Below are positions 7,789-12,986 of a stretch of DNA of 12,986 nt, one piece after another (position 1 is the first letter of the stretch; each line of letters starts with the position of its first letter). The position numbers and the translations under genes were made by a program. The notes beneath the pieces were generated by a model. It ran no database searches, was not told the DNA's origin, and saw only the letters and a list, made by a program, of their open reading frames with translations. Source of the stretch: Coraliomargarita sp. CAG:312 (GTDB lineage Bacteria; Verrucomicrobiota; Verrucomicrobiia; Opitutales; Intestinicryptomonadaceae); contig FR901579.1 in NCBI GenBank assembly GCA_000438015.1, forward strand, positions 1 through 12,986. The letters are read 5' to 3'.

Positions 7789-7810
7789 TTCTCCATTGTT
7801 TAAAAATTCG

Positions 7811-7858
7811 CCCCAAAGATTGCACAAATTCAAAAGCGTTTCAAATCTTTTGTTGGGG
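7811..7858. promoter_or_regulatory. Long imperfect inverted repeat in the thyA/ilvD divergent spacer
   Basis: CCCCAAAGATT (7811-7821) is complementary to AATCTT plus TGGGG (7844-7849 and 7854-7858), giving 11 pairs interrupted by a 4-base bulge. An alternative inner pairing CAAAAG (7831-7836) with CTTTTG (7847-7852) is also perfect and stacks directly on CCCCAA/TTGGGG. It lies 22 bases upstream of the thyA start and 69 bases upstream of ilvD. It could be a leader structure of the thyA mRNA or an operator between the divergent genes. The pairing is seen directly; the function is not known. Confidence 0.35.
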
Positions 7859-7879
7859 ACGGGCGAAAACTCTGGACGC

Positions 7880-7908
7880 TTGACTTTTTTCCTGCGCCGT
7901 GATTTTAT
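7880..7908 (+). promoter_or_regulatory. Candidate sigma-70-type promoter of ilvD
   Basis: TTGACT (7880-7885, five of six consensus bases) is followed after 17 bases by TTTTAT (7903-7908, four of six). Transcription would begin near 7915, leaving a leader of only about a dozen bases with no Shine-Dalgarno before the ilvD ATG at 7928. This is a pattern match only. Confidence 0.45.
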
Positions 7909-7927
7909 CGCGTAAACAATTGTCAAT

Positions 7928-9763
7928 ATGCCTGAATATAGATCAAAGAAAAGTTTTACCGGCAGAAACATGGCCGGCGCGCGCGCGCTATGGCGCGCCA
8001 CCGGAGTAAAAGAAGAGGATTTCGGCAAGCCCGTTATTGCCGTGGTAAACTCCTTCACGCAATTTGTCCCGGGGCATGTCCATCTGGATAAAGTCGGAAA
8101 ATATGTCCGCGAGCAGGTTGAAAAAGCAGGAGGAATCGCGCACGAATTTAACACCATAGCCATAGACGACGGAATCGCAATGGGGCACGAGGGAATGCTA
8201 TACTCCCTGCCCTCCCGCGAACTAATAGCCGACAGCGTGGAATACATGTGCGCCGCCCACTGCGTCGACGCAATGATATGCATTTCAAACTGCGATAAAA
8301 TCACTCCCGGCATGATGATGGCGGCAATGCGACTTAACATTCCCGCGATATTTGTTTCGGGCGGCCCTATGGAAGCGGGCGTCGGCAAACTATCGGACGG
8401 AGAGAGAAAGCTGGACTTAATCGACGCAATGATAGCCGGCGCAAACCCGAACGTCTCTGACGCCGATTCCGAAATTATGGAGCGCAACGCATGCCCCACT
8501 TGCGGATCTTGCTCAGGAATGTTCACTGCAAACTCAATGAACTGCCTTGCCGAGGCCATAGGCCTGGCTCTACCCGGAAACGGAACAGTTGTGGCGACGC
8601 ACGCGGCGCGCAAAAGGCTGTTCGCAGACGCCGCAAAAAGAATTGTAGACATGGCAAAAGCCTATTATGAAAACGGAGACGAATCCGTACTGCCACGCTC
8701 GATAGCCCGCCGCGACTCTTTCCTCAACGCCATGAGGCTGGATATTGCAATGGGCGGCAGCACAAACACTGTTTTGCACCTTTTGGCGATAGCCCGCGAA
8801 GGCGAAGTAGATTTTTCAATGGCAGATATAGACGCGCTCTCCAGGGTGACTCCCTGCATATGCAAAGTGGCGCCAAGCACTCAAAAAGTCCATATTCAGG
8901 ATGTCCACCGCGCCGGCGGAATAATGGCAATCCTCGGCGAGCTAGCGCGCGCAGGGCTTCTCAACACCCAGATGGGCACGGTTTACGGCCCCACAATCGG
9001 CGAAGCCATTTCAAAGTTCGACATAACCTCGCCCGCATGTTCCGAGGAGACAAAGAAATTCTACCGCGCCGCCCCCGCAAACAAATACAGCATTGAAGCG
9101 TGGTCGCAGGAAAACTACTACGACTCAAACGACACCGACCGCAAATCCGGCGCCATCCGCAATGTTGAAAACGCCTTTAGCAAGGACGGCGGACTCGCCG
9201 TCTTGCGGGGCAATATAGCCGTCGACGGCTGCATAGTAAAGACCGCCGGAGTCGACGAATCCATTTTAAAGTTCCGCGGCACAGCAAAAGTGTTCCACTC
9301 TGAACAGGATGCAAGCCTAGCAATACGCGGCGGGAAAATAGCCCCCGGAGACGTTGTCGTAATCCTTTACGAAGGGCCCCGCGGAGGTCCCGGAATGCAG
9401 GAAATGCTCTATCCGACAAGCCATTTAAAGAGCATGGGGCTTGGCAAAGTCTGCGCGCTGCTAACTGACGGAAGATTCTCCGGCGGCACTAGCGGCCTGT
9501 CTATAGGACACGCCTCACCCGAGGCTGCAGACGGCGGCGACATAGCGCTAATCGAAGACGGCGATATGATAGACATAAATATTCCCGAGCGTTCAATATC
9601 CCTAATGATTTCCGATGCCGAACTGTCAGAACGCCGCAAAAAAATGCTCGCAAAAGGCAAGGACGCATACAAGCCGGTTCGCGACAGAATCGTGCCGAAA
9701 TCGCTGCAGTTCTACGCGCGCTCGGTATCCTCGGCCGCAGACGGCGCAGTGAGAAAACTCTAA
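7928..9763 (+). CDS. ilvD: Dihydroxy-acid dehydratase
   Basis: Dehydrates 2,3-dihydroxy-isovalerate and 2,3-dihydroxy-3-methylvalerate to the 2-keto acids in valine, isoleucine and leucine synthesis. The 611-residue protein aligns along its whole length with E. coli IlvD (616), starting MPEYRS. It shows IDDGIAMGHEGML (D81, metal site), ISNCDKITPGM (C122, K124) and CPTCGSCSGMFTANSMNCL (C195 as cluster ligand), then GPRGGPGMQEMLYPTS and LTDGRFSGGTSGLSIGH. The position that carries the extra cluster cysteine in [2Fe-2S] dehydratases reads NSFTQF here, as in E. coli. This suggests the oxygen-labile [4Fe-4S] type. No Shine-Dalgarno is visible before the ATG, but the start agrees with the family. 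yicC follows after 22 bases, so cotranscription is likely. No other ilv gene is in the window. Confidence 0.98.
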   Translation: MPEYRSKKSFTGRNMAGARALWRATGVKEEDFGKPVIAVVNSFTQFVPGHVHLDKVGKYVREQVEKAGGIAHEFNTIAIDDGIAMGHEGMLYSLPSRELIADSVEYMCAAHCVDAMICISNCDKITPGMMMAAMRLNIPAIFVSGGPMEAGVGKLSDGERKLDLIDAMIAGANPNVSDADSEIMERNACPTCGSCSGMFTANSMNCLAEAIGLALPGNGTVVATHAARKRLFADAAKRIVDMAKAYYENGDESVLPRSIARRDSFLNAMRLDIAMGGSTNTVLHLLAIAREGEVDFSMADIDALSRVTPCICKVAPSTQKVHIQDVHRAGGIMAILGELARAGLLNTQMGTVYGPTIGEAISKFDITSPACSEETKKFYRAAPANKYSIEAWSQENYYDSNDTDRKSGAIRNVENAFSKDGGLAVLRGNIAVDGCIVKTAGVDESILKFRGTAKVFHSEQDASLAIRGGKIAPGDVVVILYEGPRGGPGMQEMLYPTSHLKSMGLGKVCALLTDGRFSGGTSGLSIGHASPEAADGGDIALIEDGDMIDINIPERSISLMISDAELSERRKKMLAKGKDAYKPVRDRIVPKSLQFYARSVSSAADGAVRKL

Positions 9764-9785
9764 AAGCAAACGGCGGCAAGGCTAT

Positions 9786-10664
9786 ATGAAAAGCATGACG
9801 GGTTTTGGGCGCGCGGTATCAGACTGCGGAGATCTTTCCATAACGCTCGATGTTTCATCGGTAAACAAGAAAGGGCTTGAAATCTGCGTAAGCCTGCCGC
9901 GCGAATGGCAAGCAATGGAGCGCGCAATTGCCCAGCAAATTAGGAAAAGTTTTTCCCGCGGCAAGGTAAACGTCGCGTGCAGAGCGGATTTCAAAAAGAA
10001 GCCCGGCTCTTTCTCCATCGATGCAAAAGCCGTATCGGAAGCCCTGGATGAACTCCGCAAAACTTGCGAAGCTACCGGAGTTGAATTTGCTCCAGATGCC
10101 GGTTTGCTTTTAAAACTCAACGATTGTCTCACCCAGCAAAATTCGGAGTTTCCATCCGACTGGGAAAATTTTTCCGCGGCGGTAGAAAGCTGCGTTGAAT
10201 CGGCCCTTGAGAAATCAGAGAGCATGAGGCAAACCGAAGGCATTGCTCTCAAAAACGATTTGGACGCGCGCCTCAATGCGCTGTCTGGAATGCTCGCGGA
10301 AGTGGAGAACGCCTCCAAAGGCACAGTCGAAAAATACAAAGGCCTTCTTATGCAGCGCCTTTCGAACTCTGGTTTGGAATTCGACTTGAACGACGAGCGC
10401 GTTTTGCGGGAAATTTGCCTGTTCGCAGACAAATGCGATATTTGCGAAGAAATCACCAGGCTGAAAAGCCACATAGCCCAGTTCGCGGCCACAATGGAGG
10501 AATCCGACGCCGTAGGGCGCAAAATGGACTTTATCTGCCAGGAAATGGGACGCGAAATTAACACAATTGCAAGCAAGGCAAACAATTTGGATTTGACGAA
10601 GCTTGCAATCAACATGAAAAACGAGCTTGAACGAGTCAGGGAGCAAATTCAAAACGTCGAATAA
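9786..10664 (+). CDS. yicC: YicC family protein (putative endoribonuclease)
   Basis: Member of the YicC/YloC family, whose E. coli member has been described as an endoribonuclease involved in small-RNA decay; here the role is inferred from the family only. The 292-residue protein has the signature start MKSMTGFGRA, followed by SVNKKGLEICVSLPREW and the SRGKVNVACRADF strand (YicC_N domain). The conserved C-terminal domain reads FICQEMGREINTIASKAN, ending in NMKNELERVREQIQNVE. Length is normal. The start is 22 bases after ilvD, with a weak GGCAAGG upstream. The usual partner gmk (guanylate kinase) is not downstream; a minus-strand gene faces it instead. The long open frame on the opposite strand (9782-10615) is an antisense shadow. 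Confidence 0.95.
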   Translation: MKSMTGFGRAVSDCGDLSITLDVSSVNKKGLEICVSLPREWQAMERAIAQQIRKSFSRGKVNVACRADFKKKPGSFSIDAKAVSEALDELRKTCEATGVEFAPDAGLLLKLNDCLTQQNSEFPSDWENFSAAVESCVESALEKSESMRQTEGIALKNDLDARLNALSGMLAEVENASKGTVEKYKGLLMQRLSNSGLEFDLNDERVLREICLFADKCDICEEITRLKSHIAQFAATMEESDAVGRKMDFICQEMGREINTIASKANNLDLTKLAINMKNELERVREQIQNVE

Positions 10665-10675
10665 ACCGCGCCCGC

Positions 10676-10696
10676 CGTTGCCCAACGTTTCTTTTG
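10676..10696 (+). terminator. Weak terminator-like hairpin after yicC
   Basis: CGTTG (10676-10680) and CAACG (10683-10687) form a short stem with a very small loop (or a 4-bp stem with a GCCC loop), followed by TTTCTTTTG. It sits 12 bases past the yicC stop and directly before the stop of the convergent membrane protein gene, where an ilvD-yicC transcript should end. The stem is short, so confidence is limited. Confidence 0.35.
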
Positions 10697-10996
10697 TCAG
10701 ATCTTTGCAAGCATATAGGAACACGTTGCGACTATTGCCGCGGCGGAAAGAAATACGGCAACGGCAGCTTTGCAATAATATTTCCTGCGCCATTTCTTAA
10801 AGTACAAATGGGAATATTTGTCGCAACCGGATACTGAGGCATGTCTAATTTCTAATACGGTGGAGTCTAAAAGAGAATCTATTATATCGCGCAAAACGAA
10901 CAATAATATAAAAACCGACATAAACATAATCAATGCCGATAAGACAAACGGCACGGAAATTATTCCGTCAGCGCTTCCAACAAAGCATATCTTCAT
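10697..10996 (-). CDS. Small two-helix membrane protein, function unknown
   Basis: I recognise no family. The 99-residue product has two strongly hydrophobic segments: about 13-38 (the IISVPFVLSALIMF region through FVLRDI) and 74-97 (AAVAVFLSAAAIVATCSYML). A central hydrophilic part carries a very basic patch, YFKKWRRKYY (65-74), just before the second helix. By the positive-inside rule that loop would be cytoplasmic. It is convergent with yicC and faces away from the polyprenyl synthase gene, so it forms its own transcription unit. The upstream DNA is very A/T-rich, with TTGACT at about 11030 on the minus strand but no well-spaced -10. No Shine-Dalgarno is seen before the ATG at 10996. The hydrophobic pattern and the plain ATG frame favour a real gene, but the call rests on these alone. 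Confidence 0.6.
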   Translation of the reverse strand: MKICFVGSADGIISVPFVLSALIMFMSVFILLFVLRDIIDSLLDSTVLEIRHASVSGCDKYSHLYFKKWRRKYYCKAAVAVFLSAAAIVATCSYMLAKI

Positions 10997-11179
10997 ATTA
11001 GCAAATTGTTTCTAATATTATTATAATATAAGTCAATACATTATTTAACAAATGAATTATAAAAAAGTATTTTTCATGATAGAAAGCACAATATATATGC
11101 ATTAAACAGGCAGCAATGCCGCTGCGAAAAAAAATTTTTTATTTGCGTAAAAATTCAATTTTGCGAAACTTTAACCCCG
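10997..11179. other. AT-rich divergent intergenic region
   Basis: About 25% G+C by direct count (45 of 183 bases), far below the flanking genes. It separates the minus-strand membrane protein from the plus-strand polyprenyl synthase and must hold both promoters. GCAGC (11110-11114) and GCTGC (11121-11125) can form a small stem followed by A8T6 (11127-11140). Because the A-run comes first this is not a standard terminator; the A8T6 tract is likely bent DNA or an UP-like element. No protein frame is supported here. Confidence 0.5.
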
Positions 11180-11214
11180 TTGAAAAAATCCAATAACAGC
11201 ATAAATCCTTTTTT

Positions 11215-11220
11215 GGAGGT
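11215..11220 (+). promoter_or_regulatory. Shine-Dalgarno that helps place the polyprenyl synthase start
   Basis: GGAGGT lies 10 bases before the ATG at 11231 and only 1 base before the ATG at 11222, which is too close for that one. The more upstream in-frame TTG at 11180 has no such site. This favours 11231 as the main start. Confidence 0.55.
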
Positions 11221-11230
11221 AATGGAGTCC

Positions 11231-12160
11231 ATGCGTCCGCTTTTTGCTTCGCTTGAGAAATACCTGTTGCAGCAGGCCATGACCTTTGAAAAAGAAGTGC
11301 GCGCGGCAGCAAAGGAGTCAATTTCGCCCAAAGGGAAACTAATAAGGCCAACGCTCGTATTCGCCGCAGCTGCCGGAGGGAATGCCGACAAAATGTCGCT
11401 TATAAGGCGCGCGGCGATAGTTGAACTAACCCACCTTTCCACCTTGATACACGACGACGTAATAGACAACGCGTCCGTTAGAAGGGGAGCCGCCACTCCA
11501 AACAAAAAATACGGAGCGCGCACAGCAATACTTCTAGGTGACGCAATTTTTGCCCATACAATGTCCATTACTTTCGAGGAGAACGACGCCGCGCTGTCAA
11601 AGAAAATCGCCAACTGCGTCCGCACAATTTGCGAGGGCGAAATCCGCCAAACATTGGCGGACAGAAAAAAGAATGTCACCCGCCGGCGGTACTACGAAAT
11701 AGCCTACGGAAAGACTGCGGTTTTGTTTGAGCTTGCCTGCGCATTGGGCGCGATGGCGACAACCTCGAAAGAAGGATGGATAGAAGCCGCAGAGGAAGCG
11801 GGCAAGCAATTGGGCATAGCCTATCAAATATACGACGATATTTGCGACTGGTTTATGTCGGAATCGGACGCAGGGAAAACGCTCGGTACCGACCTTATTT
11901 CCGGCAAGCAAACGTATCCTCTCATTATATTGATGGAAAAACTCCCTAAAAAGGAGTCCGCGAGACTTGCGAGGAATTTGCCGGAATCCAACCCATCTGA
12001 AATAGCCTCGCAAATGCGCGCTCTCGACGTTCCGGATGAATGCTCGAAGGAATTTATGCGGCGCGTGTCAATGGCTGAAAAGATTCTTCAAGGCTATCCG
12101 GCCGAAGGCAAAAAGCTAAACGAATTTTGCGCCGCAATGCGCAAGCTCAAGCTTGGTTGA
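11231..12160 (+). CDS. Polyprenyl diphosphate synthase (trans-isoprenyl diphosphate synthase family)
   Basis: Adds isopentenyl diphosphate units to an allylic primer to make a long-chain prenyl diphosphate, probably the side chain of menaquinone or ubiquinone. From ATG 11231 the protein has 309 residues. It shows GKLIRPTLVF (35-44), the first Asp-rich motif HDDVID (DDVID 75-79) followed by RRG, LLGDAIFA, and EGEIRQTL. Then come YGKTAVLFELACALGA, the second Asp-rich motif YDDICDW (DDICD 202-206) and GTDLISGKQTYPLI. Both motifs are complete. An in-frame TTG at 11180 would give 326 residues and an ATG at 11222 gives 312; I prefer 11231 because of GGAGGT at 11215. Chain length cannot be read from the sequence, so an ispB or hepT symbol is not assigned. 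hemA follows after 10 bases, in a probable operon. Confidence 0.93.
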   Translation: MRPLFASLEKYLLQQAMTFEKEVRAAAKESISPKGKLIRPTLVFAAAAGGNADKMSLIRRAAIVELTHLSTLIHDDVIDNASVRRGAATPNKKYGARTAILLGDAIFAHTMSITFEENDAALSKKIANCVRTICEGEIRQTLADRKKNVTRRRYYEIAYGKTAVLFELACALGAMATTSKEGWIEAAEEAGKQLGIAYQIYDDICDWFMSESDAGKTLGTDLISGKQTYPLIILMEKLPKKESARLARNLPESNPSEIASQMRALDVPDECSKEFMRRVSMAEKILQGYPAEGKKLNEFCAAMRKLKLG

Positions 12161-12170
12161 AGCTGGAATT

Positions 12171-12986
12171 ATGCGCAGGCAAAGCCACAACCTATATGCG
12201 GCGGGAATTTCGCACGACTGCGCAAATGCGCAATTAGTCGGGAAATGCTCACTTGCCCCGGACGAATGCACTGCTATCGAGGATAATTTGCTGAAGAACT
12301 CCGATATTTCTGAAATACTCATTTTAAGCACGTGCAATAGATTTGAATTTTACTTTGCGGCAGATTCCGCGGAATCCTCAGAAAAGATTCTATACGAGTT
12401 GGCTCGCATTGGCAAACCCGCTGGGGATTTTAGGGAAAATTCATATGAATTTTCGAACAAGGGCGCTTTGCAGCACATATTTGAAGTAGCCTCCGGACTA
12501 AAATCCCAAATGGTTGGAGAAACCGAAATTCTAGGGCAAGTAAAAGCCGCCTATGCGCGCGCATGCGCGGCGGGACATTGCGGGGCAATACTAAACGCAG
12601 CATTCCAAAAAGCCGCTCAATGCGCAAAATGGATTAGGACAAATACGGATATCGGCCATGGCAAAATAAGCCTTGGCAGCGTTTCCGCCGAACTGGCTGC
12701 GAGAATTTTTGAAGATATATCCAAAGCAAAAATATTGCTGATAGGATCCGGTGAAGCCGGAAAACTTGTTGCAGACGCCCTGTTTGTAAGAGGCGCGCAC
12801 AATATAACCGTGGCAAGCCGCACATGGGCAAACTCAAACGAACTGGCTAAAAAGGTCGGGGCAACCGCCGCATATTTGCAGGACGCGCTTTCTGAAATAT
12901 CAATTTTCGACATAGTAATATGCGCGAGCCGCTCTCCTAGCTACTTAATAACGCTCGAATCGGCGCGCGATGCCATATGCGCGCGC
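12171..12986 (+). CDS. hemA: Glutamyl-tRNA reductase, N-terminal part (partial, runs off right edge)
   Basis: Reduces glutamyl-tRNA(Glu) to glutamate-1-semialdehyde with NADPH, the first committed step of the C5 route to heme and other tetrapyrroles. The 272 visible codons start MRRQSHNLYAAGISHDCANA. They contain ILILSTCNRFEFYF with the catalytic Cys55, then IFEVASGLKSQMVGETEILGQVKAAYA, the substrate-binding segment. WIRTNTDIGHGKISLGSVSAELA links to the Rossmann NADPH fold ILLIGSGEAGKL (GSGEAG 192-197). The reading ends inside the NADPH domain; the C-terminal dimerisation domain lies outside the window. The ATG at 12171 is 10 bases after the polyprenyl synthase stop and matches the family N-terminus. 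TGGA 5 bases upstream is only a weak ribosome binding site, so coupling to the upstream gene is plausible. Confidence 0.96.
   Translation, partial: MRRQSHNLYAAGISHDCANAQLVGKCSLAPDECTAIEDNLLKNSDISEILILSTCNRFEFYFAADSAESSEKILYELARIGKPAGDFRENSYEFSNKGALQHIFEVASGLKSQMVGETEILGQVKAAYARACAAGHCGAILNAAFQKAAQCAKWIRTNTDIGHGKISLGSVSAELAARIFEDISKAKILLIGSGEAGKLVADALFVRGAHNITVASRTWANSNELAKKVGATAAYLQDALSEISIFDIVICASRSPSYLITLESARDAICAR

Noticed and set aside
7785..7796. Three-codon frame ATG GAG AAA TGA overlapping the thyA start
   Set aside because: Too short to judge; the GGAG inside it serves as well as a ribosome binding site, so chance is the simplest reading.
7975..7999. Alternating CG run resembling Z-DNA or a restriction-site palindrome near the ilvD start
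   Set aside because: It is explained by Ala/Arg codons in the conserved AGARALWRATG segment of IlvD.
7789..8652. Upstream extension of the thyA frame, about 288 codons antisense to ilvD
   Set aside because: ThyA homology begins exactly at 7788; the extension mirrors the codon bias of ilvD on the opposite strand and has no family resemblance.
9782..10615. 277-codon minus-strand frame opposite yicC
   Set aside because: It lies wholly over yicC, is Ser/Arg-rich and resembles nothing; it is an antisense shadow of a well-conserved gene.
11127..11140. A8T6 tract as terminator
   Set aside because: The A-run separates the preceding small stem from the T-run, and no plus-strand gene leads into it.

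Overview
This window looks like an ordinary chromosomal stretch of a bacterium, about half G+C by eye, carrying mostly core metabolic genes. The mix is a gammaproteobacterial-like ilvD of the oxygen-labile type, a YugP-type zinc peptidase, a secreted GH106-like alpha-L-rhamnosidase, a large solenoid lipoprotein, carB without carA beside it, and several genes with no visible Shine-Dalgarno. This suggests the Verrucomicrobiota/PVC group (Opitutae-like), perhaps an anaerobic or gut lineage. That placement is inference from gene content and is weak; no rRNA or other marker is present.

Left arm, minus strand (1-7788). Reading in transcription order from the right: thyA overlaps folA by ATGA, giving the dTMP/tetrahydrofolate pair. 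After 79 bases comes the YugP-like membrane metallopeptidase, and 30 bases later the GH106-like glycosidase with its own strong ribosome binding site. After 111 bases comes a 570-residue predicted lipoprotein of unknown function. A 319-base gap follows, containing several hairpins and an intrinsic-terminator-like stem. Then comes the first third of carB, which runs off the left edge.

Right arm, plus strand (7928-12986). A 139-base divergent spacer separates thyA from ilvD and holds a long imperfect inverted repeat and a good promoter candidate for ilvD. ilvD (valine/isoleucine/leucine pathway) is followed after 22 bases by yicC (RNA metabolism). A small two-helix membrane protein gene of unknown function faces yicC on the minus strand. 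Next is an intergenic stretch of only about 25% G+C. Then a polyprenyl diphosphate synthase gene (quinone side chain or undecaprenyl-type lipid) and, 10 bases later, hemA (glutamyl-tRNA reductase, first committed step of tetrapyrrole synthesis), which runs off the right edge. The last pair joins quinone-tail and heme precursor supply in one probable transcript.

I found no transposase, CRISPR array, tRNA, rRNA, phage gene or defence system. The least explained parts are the hairpin-rich gap at 1074-1392, the orphan membrane protein at 10697-10996 with its AT-rich upstream region, and the unrecognised lipoprotein.
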